Positions 7,450 to 16,452 of a stretch of DNA of 64,000 bases are shown in pieces (position 1 is the stretch's first letter; each line of letters starts with the position of its first letter). The stretch lies in NCBI GenBank assembly GCA_963817135.1, contig CAWFNG010000002.1:186001-250000 (forward strand), read 5' to 3'. The notes under the pieces were generated by a model that saw only the letters and a list, made by a program, of their open reading frames with translations, was not told where the DNA came from and searched no databases. Source of the DNA: VAZQ01 sp963817135. Its GTDB lineage: Bacteria; Pseudomonadota; Alphaproteobacteria; Rhizobiales; Xanthobacteraceae. A program made the position numbers and the translations under genes.

Positions 7450-9807
7450 TCAGTAAACGGGTTCCGTCGCGCGGCGGTCATGCAATAGATCGGATGGATG
7501 ATGCGAGGTCAGGACTTCGCTGGCCGCCGGCGTGCGGACACTATCCAGGTCGATGGTGATCGGCTCGAGCGAGCTGCTGCGCGCCGAGACCGATCCGATC
7601 ACGCTCGCTGCGCAGTAACCGGCAGCAATCAGCTCAGCGACACAAGGCTGCGCCCGTGCGAGCGGCACCCCGGCGAGCAAGCCGCCGGCGGTTTGCGGAT
7701 CGAACAGCAGGGGATAGAGCGGATGACCCGCTGCCGCCTCATGATTGCGAATGGCGCGCCGCAGCCGAAGATTCTGCGGCTGGAGAGAAGAGAAAATGCC
7801 GCGTTCGACAGTCTCGCGTGCGCCGGCAAGGAGCGGCACCTGGGCGATGGAGAGGGTGACGTCGACACTCGATGCGCGCAACATCTCCACGAGATGGCCG
7901 ACGAGCCCGAAGCCGGTGATATCGGTTGCAGCCTGCGCGCCGTGCCGGCGCAGGATGGCAGCGGCAGGACCGCTCGATTGCATCATCTGCGCAATCGCCG
8001 CCATCACCCAACGCGCCTTGGCTTGCCCCCGCATATCGGCAGCGAGCAACGCGCCGGTGCCGATCGGCTTGGTCAGGATCAAGGCATCGCCGGGGCGTAG
8101 TCCTTGCTTGCGCAACACCGCTGACCGGGGGACGAGGCCGTTGACGGCGAAGCCAAGCGCCAGTTCGGCGCCTTCGCTGCTGTGGCCGCCGACCAGCGCA
8201 CAACCCGCCGCGCGCAGCACCTCGTTGGCGCCGGCCAGCATTGTGGCGAGATCGGCCTCGACCTTTGCTTCCAGACCGTAAGGTACGGTGGCAATCGCAA
8301 GCGCCGACTGCGGCTCGCCTCCCATGGCATAAATATCGCCGAGCGCGTGGTTGGCAGCGATTTTGCCGAACAGGTAGGGATCGTCGATCAAGGTGCGGAA
8401 GTAATCGACGGTCTGCAGCGACAGCTTTTCGCCGCCGGTGTCGACCACCGCAGCGTCGTCCGGCGAGTCAAGCCCGATAACGACGTCGTCGCGCTTGGCA
8501 GGCATGATCGATCCTAGGGCACGCGACAGCACCGTCGCGCCGACCTTGGCGCCGCAGCCGCCGCAGCGCATGGCAATGGCGGAAAGCTCCTTCAGCGCAT
8601 CCTTGTCGGCAACCGGCGAAGACAACGTGGTTGCTGGCTGCGGCATTGGTGGCAGAGCGTTAAATTTGCGCATGAACCGCCGGTCGATCCAATCTTTCCA
8701 CTGCCACACCCAGCCGCCCTGGAAAGACAGGCCGTTGCGCGTGCCGATCGCATAGTACTCTCCGGTCGAGATGAGATAGAGCGCACGACGCTGCGGCCGG
8801 AACCGGCGCAACGGGCGGCGCGTGAGGAATCTGCGAATATTGCCGGCCAGCACCGGCCCGGCACGCACGGCATAAACGCCGGATTTGGGCAACGCGCGCT
8901 CACAGAAGGCGATTGCGTCGCCAGCCGCAAAGATATTGGGCTGACCGATCGCCCGCAGCGAAGCATCGACCTGAAGAAAACCGTCGTGATCAACATGCAA
9001 TCCGGTTTGCGCGAGCCAAGGCGGCGCTGCCGCCTGGGTGGTCCAGAGGATTTCGTCGGCCTCGATCGGGTGCTGGTGATCGAGCAGCAGACGCCCTCGC
9101 TCAACGCGCGTCACCCGCGTGCCGGTAACAATCGCAATACCGCGTGCCGCAAATACCGCGCGAAAGCGCTTGCGAAATCCGGCGGGAAAGCCGGGAAGGA
9201 TGTCGGGTTGATCGGAGATGATGGTATACGAGACCGAGCGCGCGTTTCCCCCGCAGCGCGCAAGCTCGCCGTCCAATCGGCGCTGCACCGATAACAGCAA
9301 TTCGACCCCGCCGGCACCGGCTCCGACCAAGACAATGCGTGCATTGCCTCCGCGCGCGAGAAGCCGTGCCTTCAGCGCTTCGAAGCGGGCGAGAAAGCCG
9401 TCGATCGGCTTCACCGGGATGGCGTGCTCGCCAGCACCGGGAACAAGCCCGGTATTCGGGGTCGAGCCAATGTTGAGCGAGAGCAGGTCGTACGCCAGCG
9501 GCGGCCGGTTTCGACAAATAACCCGCTGCTGTGCGACATCGATGCAGACCACTTCGTCCTGGAAAAGTCGTGCGCCGGCAAACCGCGCCAGCGGACCGGT
9601 ATCGATATGCGCCTCATCGAACGTGTAAATGCCGGCAATAAGGCCCGGCAGCATGCCGGAATAGGGCGTGTGCACTTCACGGCTGATCAAAGTGAAGCGC
9701 ACCCCCGGGATTGGCCGCATGCCGAAGCGGCGCAGTACCGCGACGTGAGCGTGGCCGGCGCCGACCAGCACCACGTCCTTGAGCACCGGCTGCGTTATGT
9801 TTTGCAC
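7450..9807 (-). CDS. selD: Oxidoreductase-SelD fusion, selenophosphate synthetase (senC role)
   Basis: A fusion of about 785 residues. Residues 1-380 are a pyridine-nucleotide-disulphide/NDH-2-like FAD oxidoreductase (VLVGAGHAHVAVL, IVLVGAGAGGVELLL, IFAAGDAIAF). Residues ~410-785 are SelD, which makes selenophosphate from selenide and ATP, with catalytic C418/K421 in CGGCGAK (Cys, not selenocysteine) and glycine-rich DDAAVV and GGHSSEG loops. The GTG at 9807 is chosen; longer versions would overlap the upstream genes. It overlaps the GDCCVxC gene by 13 nt. In the selenoneine pathway it would supply SenB, i.e. the senC role. Confidence 0.85.
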   Translation of the reverse strand: MQNITQPVLKDVVLVGAGHAHVAVLRRFGMRPIPGVRFTLISREVHTPYSGMLPGLIAGIYTFDEAHIDTGPLARFAGARLFQDEVVCIDVAQQRVICRNRPPLAYDLLSLNIGSTPNTGLVPGAGEHAIPVKPIDGFLARFEALKARLLARGGNARIVLVGAGAGGVELLLSVQRRLDGELARCGGNARSVSYTIISDQPDILPGFPAGFRKRFRAVFAARGIAIVTGTRVTRVERGRLLLDHQHPIEADEILWTTQAAAPPWLAQTGLHVDHDGFLQVDASLRAIGQPNIFAAGDAIAFCERALPKSGVYAVRAGPVLAGNIRRFLTRRPLRRFRPQRRALYLISTGEYYAIGTRNGLSFQGGWVWQWKDWIDRRFMRKFNALPPMPQPATTLSSPVADKDALKELSAIAMRCGGCGAKVGATVLSRALGSIMPAKRDDVVIGLDSPDDAAVVDTGGEKLSLQTVDYFRTLIDDPYLFGKIAANHALGDIYAMGGEPQSALAIATVPYGLEAKVEADLATMLAGANEVLRAAGCALVGGHSSEGAELALGFAVNGLVPRSAVLRKQGLRPGDALILTKPIGTGALLAADMRGQAKARWVMAAIAQMMQSSGPAAAILRRHGAQAATDITGFGLVGHLVEMLRASSVDVTLSIAQVPLLAGARETVERGIFSSLQPQNLRLRRAIRNHEAAAGHPLYPLLFDPQTAGGLLAGVPLARAQPCVAELIAAGYCAASVIGSVSARSSSLEPITIDLDSVRTPAASEVLTSHHPSDLLHDRRATEPVY

Positions 9808-10013
9808 GCCCCGCGCCCAGCTGCTTGAACAGGAGGACAAGGAACGTCGCCATAAGAGCAAAACACGCAGCAATCTCCTTCCTTTGGACGCAGGCGCGCG
9901 CCGCAGCCGCTGCACTCGTAGAAGAAGCGGCAGGCATTGTCCGGCATGGTCTCGACCTTCACGGTTCCGCAATGCGGGCACGTAAGACGAGATTGGTAGA
10001 TCAAATCCGCCAT
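9795..10013 (-). CDS. GDCCVxC-motif small cysteine-rich protein
   Basis: A 72-residue protein with paired cysteines: LTCPHCG, YECSGCG, then the hallmark GDCCVFCSYGDVPCPP, suggesting a zinc or other thiol-ligated site. In some genomes members of this family are selenoproteins; here every position is an ordinary cysteine codon. The start ATG shares one base with the radical SAM stop (TGATG) and its end overlaps the SelD start, so the three genes are translationally coupled. The role is unknown; the position points to selenium or thiol-metal handling. Confidence 0.75.
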   Translation of the reverse strand: MADLIYQSRLTCPHCGTVKVETMPDNACRFFYECSGCGARLRPKEGDCCVFCSYGDVPCPPVQAAGRGACKT

Positions 10014-10951
10014 CAGCTTGTGCTGCAAGAGCCCCCCCCGAGCACGCAGAACTTTGCGCAGGTGGGATGATTGAGCCATATCGGCTGCGCGGCATTCCGC
10101 AGCGTCGGGCCGAGGTCGAACCGCGCGTCATAAGGCAACAGCGTGCAGGCGAGCACGGTAGGCCGCGCACTGCCCTTGCGCTTGACCACCATGCGCGAGC
10201 TTGCGCACATCACGTCGTTCGGAGATTTGCCGAGGACGTGCCAACACCTTTCGCTGATTTCCGGTACGTCCGCGCTCGGGTCGATCTCGGGAAACAAGAC
10301 CAGCGCCGCGGGGTCATGGGCGTCGATGGGAATACGGCGCGCGGCGAACAGGCGGCTGTAGCCGGCACGCTCCGCCGTAGCATCGTCATGCCACATGGTG
10401 CGTCCGGCGACTGCCACCTTGAAACCAGAGTGTGCAAGCCATATCAGACCTTCCAGAGTGGGTTTGAATGTGCCGGCACCGCGCTCTTCCTCGTGGCGCT
10501 CCGGCGTGAAATGGTCGAGGGAGACCCGAATGCTCAACTTTCCGCCGAGCCGCCGATTGAGCGCAAGCAGCTCGGTCTTGCGACGCTGCATCGGCCGCAT
10601 GGCGTTAGTCAGCACCAGCACGTGCAATCCGCGAGCCAGACAGTCCTCCAGCATGCCGAGGAATTGCGGGTTCATGAACGGCTCGCCGCCGGTGAATCCA
10701 ATCTCCTGCGTATCCCAGCCGTCGCGCTCGATCTCATCGAGATAGTCGGTAACCTCGCTGCGCTTGAGATAGATCAGCCGATCGTTTTTCGGGCTCGATT
10801 CGATATAGCAATGACGGCAGGTGATGTTGCAGAGAGTCCCGGTATTGAACCATAGCGTTTTCAATCGCCGCAGAGCCACCCTCGCGCGCGGTTCACCGGT
10901 CATGGTGAACGCGGGGTCCTGGAACTTGCGCGGATCGAGGTGGGAAGTCAC
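10013..10951 (-). CDS. Radical SAM protein of the SelD operon
   Basis: A 312-residue radical SAM enzyme with the [4Fe-4S] motif CNITCRHC (CX3CX2C), glycine-rich GFTGGEPFMNP, and SLDHF. Later cysteines (ERCWHV, VMCASS, LACTLL) and the C-terminal PTCAKFCVLGGGSC could bind another cluster. The GTG at 10951 follows GAGGAAG at good spacing; an upstream TTG at 10966 is the alternative. It is the first gene of the operon leading to the GDCCVxC protein and the SelD fusion. The substrate is unknown; a link with selenium metabolism is inferred from context only. Confidence 0.75.
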   Translation of the reverse strand: MTSHLDPRKFQDPAFTMTGEPRARVALRRLKTLWFNTGTLCNITCRHCYIESSPKNDRLIYLKRSEVTDYLDEIERDGWDTQEIGFTGGEPFMNPQFLGMLEDCLARGLHVLVLTNAMRPMQRRKTELLALNRRLGGKLSIRVSLDHFTPERHEEERGAGTFKPTLEGLIWLAHSGFKVAVAGRTMWHDDATAERAGYSRLFAARRIPIDAHDPAALVLFPEIDPSADVPEISERCWHVLGKSPNDVMCASSRMVVKRKGSARPTVLACTLLPYDARFDLGPTLRNAAQPIWLNHPTCAKFCVLGGGSCSTS

Positions 10952-11055
10952 TGTTCGCTTCCTCAAAAGGGCGGTTAACTGTTCGCCAGCATCACAGGCT
11001 CACCGGGCCTGCGCAAGTAAACTTGATCAGAGCATGCGGCGCAGCAAGGTCTAAT

Positions 11056-11868
11056 TCATCCACCATCGCGGAATTCCGGGTAAAGCGTCATGCCGCCGTC
11101 GACAAACAGGCAGGCGCCGACCACGTAATCGGAATCATCGGAGGCGAGCCACACCGCCGCCTTGGCAACATCCTCGGGTTCGCCGATTCGGCCATAGGGA
11201 ATAAGCTTGAGCAGGTCGCTCGCGTTTTCCGGATCGGACCAGGCCGGCCGGTTGATGTTCGTCTTGATGGCGCCCGGCGCAATACCGTTGACGCGGATCT
11301 TCTTCTCCGCGAGTTCCTGCGCCAGGGTTTTCATCATCAACATGACGCCGCCTTTGGAAGCAGCGTAGTTGACGTGCCCGGCCCAGGGGATGACCTCGTG
11401 CACCGAACTCATGCAAATGATTTTTCCGCGCGCCTTCGACACCGGCGAGGATTCCTGGGCGAGGAAACGTTTGATGGCCTCGCGCGCACAAAGGAATTGA
11501 CCGGTGAGGTTCACGTCAATGACCGTGCGCCACTCATCGAGCGTCATCTCCGCAGCCGGTGCGTCGCGTTGCAGGCCGGCATTCGCAACCAGGACATCGA
11601 TACGGCCGTATGTTTCAATGAACGCCGCAAACATGGCCTGTACCTGCGCCTCCTTGGACACGTCGGCCTCCAGGGCGACGGCATTTCCGCCGAGATCGCG
11701 GATCGCACCGGTTACCTGCTCGGCACCTTCTCTGCTGCCGCGATAATTGACGCCGACCTTGGCGCCCGCCTGCGCGAGCGCAATGGCGGTCGCCGCCCCG
11801 ATCCCGGAACTCGCGCCGGTCACCAGCGCGGTTTGCTGGTGAAGAACGGCCCTGGCATCAACTGGCAT
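11056..11868 (-). CDS. SDR oxidoreductase, glucose 1-dehydrogenase-like
   Basis: A classical short-chain dehydrogenase of 270 residues: cofactor motif TGASSGIG near residue 18, NAG (VANAGL), catalytic Ser in CMSSVH and YAASK, and C-terminal VGACLFVDGGMTLYP. The family uses NAD(P)H for oxidation or reduction of sugars or other alcohols in the cytoplasm. Similarity is closest to glucose 1-dehydrogenase-annotated SDRs, but substrate cannot be read from sequence. It is monocistronic as far as can be seen. Confidence 0.85.
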   Translation of the reverse strand: MPVDARAVLHQQTALVTGASSGIGAATAIALAQAGAKVGVNYRGSREGAEQVTGAIRDLGGNAVALEADVSKEAQVQAMFAAFIETYGRIDVLVANAGLQRDAPAAEMTLDEWRTVIDVNLTGQFLCAREAIKRFLAQESSPVSKARGKIICMSSVHEVIPWAGHVNYAASKGGVMLMMKTLAQELAEKKIRVNGIAPGAIKTNINRPAWSDPENASDLLKLIPYGRIGEPEDVAKAAVWLASDDSDYVVGACLFVDGGMTLYPEFRDGG

Positions 11869-12012
11869 GGGAAAAGCCTCGCAACAAATCCCGCCCTGAT
11901 AACCGAGAGGACGGCGCCGGGTTCAAATCGGATCGTTGGGAACCGCAGCAACGGCGGCAATGCCGGTAGGAAGCTAAAATCCACCACCCAAGCGGGCGAG
12001 TTGCGCTCTCGC

Positions 12013-12801
12013 TTATTGGTTCGGTTCGCCGCCCATGAAGCCGGCAATTTTCCAGCCGTTCTCTTCCCTGACGTAACACAGCTGCTCGCCGCCGATCGGC
12101 AAGACCGCATCCGCAGATGCATATCCCACCTTTGCAGAGGGCGTCAGCACTTTTACGAAAGCGGCAAATACGGCATTGGCAGGTGAATCGTCGGCAAGAA
12201 TGCGAATGAGGTAAAGGCCTAGCTTGTCGATGACGGGAGCGTCCGGATTTGCCGCCGAGCGCACCTCGACGCCGTCGCGCAGCGGAAATGCCCAGTCGGT
12301 GGCATCGGTTTGGGTTTGCAGGGCAAGCTCGTCCGCTGCTCTCTCGTCAAACATAGGCTCCGGCGGCGCGCAGAACACTCCTTTGCGCAGCGGATCAGCC
12401 ATGGCGCTCGTTTCGCCGGCAAACGCCGCAAGCGCATCCCAGCCCACGGCATCTTTTCCGTCGAGGCCGAACGCACGTGCAAGATTGTCAATCGGCGAGG
12501 CATTCTTGTCCGCAAGGTCGGTGTCTTCCGGTGCCCAGAAGAAGCTTGCCGCAATCAAGGTGGCGAGAGCGGCACGATCCTTCTTTTGTGCAATCTCACC
12601 GATTTGCTTGCGAAAGGCATCGAACTCCGGATCGTTCAAAGTATCCGGCAACAGAATGGGCACGGGCTTATACGGTCCCAGCGCTGCGGGTGCCTGGGAT
12701 ATTGCCTGATCCTGAGCGTAAGCCCAATGGGAGGCGAGTTCCGGCGCAAGCAGCAGCGCCGACACAACAAGTATGAGCGATGATGGATATAAATGCCGCA
12801 T
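12013..12801 (-). CDS. Secreted protein with SH3-like C-terminal domain
   Basis: A 262-residue protein with a signal peptide (cleavage near HWAYA|Q). The middle is helical and acidic. The C-terminal part (about 170-258) has the pattern of a bacterial SH3-like fold: GVEVRSAANPDAPVIDKLG, VGYASADAVLP and LCYVREENGWKIAGF. Such domains often bind cell-wall peptides. This layout occurs as a conserved hypothetical in Bradyrhizobium relatives. Function unknown. Confidence 0.65.
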   Translation of the reverse strand: MRHLYPSSLILVVSALLLAPELASHWAYAQDQAISQAPAALGPYKPVPILLPDTLNDPEFDAFRKQIGEIAQKKDRAALATLIAASFFWAPEDTDLADKNASPIDNLARAFGLDGKDAVGWDALAAFAGETSAMADPLRKGVFCAPPEPMFDERAADELALQTQTDATDWAFPLRDGVEVRSAANPDAPVIDKLGLYLIRILADDSPANAVFAAFVKVLTPSAKVGYASADAVLPIGGEQLCYVREENGWKIAGFMGGEPNQ

Positions 12802-13193
12802 TGCAATTCACTCCCGTGCCCGATGCACTCAAGGAAACTGCCGCGCTAACCCCGGATACAAATTGGCCCGCAACAACATTTTGGCGCGCTGAACGAGTCT
12901 AGCACGTCCCTGCCGCACCTTGCCTACAACTGTTCGCGAGCGCAAAAAGTTCAAGCCGTAGCGCTACGAAGTCAGCATTGCGTATTTACAGAAAAGATAC
13001 TTTTCCGTTCATCTCTCGTTCAGATGTGTCCGGCCGGTCATCGTGGTCTCTTGCCCCGAGACCTCCCAACCCTTCCGATTTTTCATGTGGCGGTCATCTT
13101 CTGGCAAGGAACATTGCCGCATTGTTGACACCGCCGTTTTGGACCATGCCCCCCCATTGGGGCGTGCAATTTGAACCGAGGAGCATCCGGCGC
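12802..13193. other. 392-nt divergent intergenic region
   Basis: It separates the SH3-like gene and the DUF1800 gene. The DUF1800 frame stays open back to 12978, but residues encoded there do not look like the family and GAGGAG sits just before the GTG at 13194. I see no repeat or clear promoter in it. Confidence 0.4.
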
Positions 13194-14651
13194 GTGGCCC
13201 CGGATCCGAAATTCGAAGCAGCACTTGCCTTGCACCGTTTTGGTCTGGGCCCTCGGTCCGGATCCATTGCTGCCATGGGTTCGGACCCGCGCGGCGCCCT
13301 GCTCGCGGAGCTCAATTCTGCGGATGCCGGACGAATCACCGATCCCGCATTGCTCGCCAGCGGGGAATGTGCGCGCGCTGCGTTTGAGTTCCGGCAGCAG
13401 CAAAGGGCGGCCCGGCAGGCCGAACGCGCCGCGCGTCCATCTGCTCCCAGTACACAATCCGGCGCCGCTTCGCAGGAAATGCAAGGCACGCAACAAGCCC
13501 CGCAACAACAAGCGAACCCGGCAGTGCAGAGACCAGCCCCCGCGCCGGGCGTGCCGCAGCAGCTCTATTTGCGCGAGGCCGCAGCTCGCATGCAGGCCGC
13601 AGTCAACGCCCAGATCGGATTTGTCGAGCGGCTGGTCTGGTTCTGGTCCAATCATTTCTGTGTGTCTGCCGACAAGGGTGGTGTGCGGCCGATTTGTGGC
13701 GCCTATGAGCGAGAAGCCATTCGTGCGCATGTGCTCGGACGATTCGGCGACATGCTCATGGCGGTCGAATCGCATCCCGCCATGCTGCTCTATCTCGACA
13801 ATGCGCGCTCCATCGGTCCCGGCTCGGTGGCCGGGCTACGGCAAAAGCGCGGACTCAACGAAAACCTCGCCCGTGAGATTCTGGAGTTGCATACGCTCGG
13901 GGTGAGATCGGTCTACACCCAGACTGACGTCACAAGTTTTGCCAACGTAATCACCGGCTGGACCGTGACCGGGCCGCGGCAGGATCCCATGCGCGCGGGT
14001 GAATTTGAATTCAACCCCCGCATGCACCAACCAGGCCCGCAGACCGTGATCGGAAAATCCTATCCCGATACGGGACTGCAGCAGGGGCGCGGGGTTCTCG
14101 CAACTTTGGCGCATCATTCAGCGACCGGCCTTCACATCGCCGGGAAGCTCGCTCGCCATTTCATTGCCGACGATCCGCCCCCGGCGCTGGTTCAGCGCTT
14201 GACCCGTCGTTTTCTCGAGACCGAGGGCAATCTCAAAGAGCTGGCGAAGACGCTGATCGCCGCCCCCGAATCCTGGGATCCCACGCTGCGCAAGGTCAAG
14301 CGGCCGGGCGAGTGGATCGCCGCTGCTTTGCGAGCTGCGAACGTCACCGCGCCCGACATAGGGCCGGTGATGCAGGCGCATAATCTTCTGGGCGAGCCGC
14401 TGTGGCGGCCCTCCGCGCCCAAGGGTTTTGCCGACGAAACCAGCCCGTGGCTCGACGGATTGGCGCAGCGTCTCGATATCGCCAATCAATTGGCGCGGCG
14501 CATGAGTGCCGAAGCCGACCCGCGGAAAATATTGGAGGAATCTCTAGGCACCCTGGCCAGCGCGGAAACGCGGCAAACCATTACGCGGGCGGAAAGCCGG
14601 CCGCAGGCACTCGCGTTGCTCTTCATGGCGCCGGAGTTCCAACGACGATGA
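13194..14651 (+). CDS. DUF1800 family protein
   Basis: About 485 residues, starting at a GTG preceded by GAGGAG. Family landmarks: an N-terminal HRFGLGPRSG, RLVWFWSNHFCVS, ENLAREILELHTLGV, DVTSFANVITGWTV and a C-terminal block around NLLGEPLWRPSAPKGF. A low-complexity Gln/Ala/Pro insert (about residues 65-120) interrupts the N-terminal part. DUF1800 genes usually precede a DUF1501 gene, as here (31-nt gap to the chosen start). The pair is common in proteobacteria, but the biochemical role is not established. Confidence 0.85.
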   Translation: MAPDPKFEAALALHRFGLGPRSGSIAAMGSDPRGALLAELNSADAGRITDPALLASGECARAAFEFRQQQRAARQAERAARPSAPSTQSGAASQEMQGTQQAPQQQANPAVQRPAPAPGVPQQLYLREAAARMQAAVNAQIGFVERLVWFWSNHFCVSADKGGVRPICGAYEREAIRAHVLGRFGDMLMAVESHPAMLLYLDNARSIGPGSVAGLRQKRGLNENLAREILELHTLGVRSVYTQTDVTSFANVITGWTVTGPRQDPMRAGEFEFNPRMHQPGPQTVIGKSYPDTGLQQGRGVLATLAHHSATGLHIAGKLARHFIADDPPPALVQRLTRRFLETEGNLKELAKTLIAAPESWDPTLRKVKRPGEWIAAALRAANVTAPDIGPVMQAHNLLGEPLWRPSAPKGFADETSPWLDGLAQRLDIANQLARRMSAEADPRKILEESLGTLASAETRQTITRAESRPQALALLFMAPEFQRR

Positions 14652-14682
14652 CTGCTGATCGATGTCCTCGAAGGTAATCCCC

Positions 14683-15918
14683 ATGCGTCTCAACGCTCCC
14701 ACCCGCCGCGAACTCCTCCTCGCCGGCGGCACGCTGTTCGCCTGGGCCTATGTGCCGAAACTCGCGCGTGCCGAGGGGCGCGACCCGCGCCTCCTGGTCA
14801 TTGTGTTGCGCGGCGCGCTCGATGGTCTCGCAGCGGTCGCTCCGGTCGGCGATCCGGATTGGGTTGCGTTGCGCGGCGACAAGGCGCTCATCCGCGACGG
14901 CAGCAATCCGGCACTGCTGCTCGATTCGTTCTTTGCCCTCAATCCGGCGATGCCCAACCTGCATCGCCTTTACAAGGCAGGCGCCGCAACCATTGTGCAT
15001 GCCAGTGCCACGCCATACCGCGAGCGTTCTCATTTCGACGGTCAGGACGTGCTCGAGAGCGGCCTGAGCGCGCCGGGCGAAGCCGAGAGCGGCTGGCTCA
15101 ATCGTGCCCTGTTCTCGCTGCAGCCGGCGGAGCCGGCAAATGCAGCACGTCGCGATGCATTTGCGATCGGCCCGATAGCACCGCTGGTGGTGCGCGGGCC
15201 GGCGCCGGTTTTGTCCTGGACACCCCGCCGGATGCCCGCAGCAAGCGATGACACGCTGCAGCGGTTGCTCGATCTTTACCGTCATGGCGACCCTGCGCTC
15301 GCCCGTGCGCTTGAGGAGCGCGTTGGGATCGCCACCATAGCGCGGGCCGGCGGCATGGATGGCCAGCAACCGCGCGCAGCCGGTGCCGGGCAGGTCCGCG
15401 CCTATTTCGCCGAATCGACGGGCGCGGCGGCAAAGTTTTTGGCACGGCCCGACGGGCCTCGCATCGGCGCGCTCGCATTCGACGGCTGGGATACGCATGC
15501 CGATGAAGGCGCGACCAGCGGGAGACTGGCGAACCTGCTCGGCGCGCTCGACGGCGCAATCGCTGCCATCGAAACCGAAATGAGTACGGCCTGGCGCGAC
15601 ACTGTCGTCGCAGTCATAACGGAATTCGGCCGCACCGCACGCATCAATGGCACCGAAGGCACCGATCACGGCACCGGGACGGTGGCGCTGCTGGCAGGCG
15701 GCGCGCTCAAGGGCGGCCGCGTGATTGCTGATTGGCCGGGACTGAAGCCGTCGAATCTGCATGACGGCCGCGACCTCAAGCCAACGGTCGACCTGCGCGC
15801 CGTGCTCAAAGGCGTGCTCAAGGACCACCTGCGCATCGAGGAGACCGCGCTTGCTGCCAAGGTCTTTCCCGACAGCGCGCGGATCAAGCCCATGCCGGGA
15901 TTATTGCAGCACGCTTGA
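14683..15918 (+). CDS. DUF1501 family exported sulfatase-like protein
   Basis: A 411-residue protein with a twin-arginine leader (TRRELLLAGGTLFAWAY), so probably folded before export. Family motifs include LLVIVLRGALDGL near the start, SHFDGQDVLESG and FDGWDTHADEG, and ITEFGRTARINGTEGTDHGTG near residue 320; the Asp/His residues recall alkaline-phosphatase/sulfatase metal sites. ATG 14683 is preferred to 14662 because it has an upstream AAGG. It forms a pair with the DUF1800 protein. Substrate unknown. Confidence 0.85.
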   Translation: MRLNAPTRRELLLAGGTLFAWAYVPKLARAEGRDPRLLVIVLRGALDGLAAVAPVGDPDWVALRGDKALIRDGSNPALLLDSFFALNPAMPNLHRLYKAGAATIVHASATPYRERSHFDGQDVLESGLSAPGEAESGWLNRALFSLQPAEPANAARRDAFAIGPIAPLVVRGPAPVLSWTPRRMPAASDDTLQRLLDLYRHGDPALARALEERVGIATIARAGGMDGQQPRAAGAGQVRAYFAESTGAAAKFLARPDGPRIGALAFDGWDTHADEGATSGRLANLLGALDGAIAAIETEMSTAWRDTVVAVITEFGRTARINGTEGTDHGTGTVALLAGGALKGGRVIADWPGLKPSNLHDGRDLKPTVDLRAVLKGVLKDHLRIEETALAAKVFPDSARIKPMPGLLQHA

Positions 15919-15952
15919 GGCGGGGGCTGCCAGAAACCATTCCTGCTACTGG

Positions 15953-15996
15953 TTGCATCCGGCAATCTGCCTCATATATGATCGGCAAGTTGCCGG
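15953..15996 (+). promoter_or_regulatory. Putative promoter/operator of the RES-Xre module
   Basis: TTGCAT (15953-15958) and TATGAT (15977-15982) are spaced 18 nt. The inverted repeat CCGGCAA (15959-15965) and TTGCCGG (15990-15996) brackets the -10. An operator here would fit autoregulation by the antitoxin; this is inferred. A GGAG ribosome site follows before the ATG at 16006. Confidence 0.5.
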
Positions 15997-16005
15997 AGAT
16001 CTCCT

Positions 16006-16452
16006 ATGCAACCAATCTCAGCGCACGTTATTGAGAGAGTTTACCAAAAGCTCGGTGGCCGTCGGGGGCTCGGGACCGAAGTCTCGTCAGAGGCCGATCT
16101 TGCTCGCATTGTTCATGGCGGCATTCGGTTGCGTGTACTAGGCCACCTCGCTCGGGCCGGATTTTCGAGACAGGAGATTGAGAATTTCATTATTCCGGCA
16201 CGGACTTGGCGTCATCGCAAGACAAGACGAGAGCCTCTTACCGTCGAAGAATCCGACCGCGTCGTCAGGCTCACACGCATTCAATCTCTCGCAGAGGACG
16301 TGTTCGGCAATGTTGAAAAAGCCAATCGTTGGCTTCGCGAAGGCTTGGCGATGCTCGACGGTAAATCGCCACTCGAAGTTGCGCGCACCGATTCAGGCGC
16401 TCGCTTGATTGAACAGCTTTTGGCAAAGATCGATTGGGGTGCGGCGGCCTAG
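16006..16452 (+). CDS. Xre/MbcA/ParS-type antitoxin (DUF2384)
   Basis: A 148-residue antitoxin. The N-terminal half is a helical Xre-like region (LRVLGHLARAGFSRQEI). The C-terminal DUF2384 domain begins near residue 77 (LTVEESDRVVRLTRIQSLAEDVFG) and ends with ANRWLREGLAMLDGKSP and SGARLIEQLL, the toxin-capping region. Its stop is directly followed by the ATG of the RES toxin with no gap. It normally neutralises the toxin and represses its own promoter. Confidence 0.9.
   Translation: MQPISAHVIERVYQKLGGRRGLGTEVSSEADLARIVHGGIRLRVLGHLARAGFSRQEIENFIIPARTWRHRKTRREPLTVEESDRVVRLTRIQSLAEDVFGNVEKANRWLREGLAMLDGKSPLEVARTDSGARLIEQLLAKIDWGAAA

Noticed and set aside
9808..10170. 121-residue N-terminal extension of the SelD fusion
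   Set aside because: It overlaps the radical SAM and GDCCVxC genes in another frame and looks random; GTG 9807 fits the family start.
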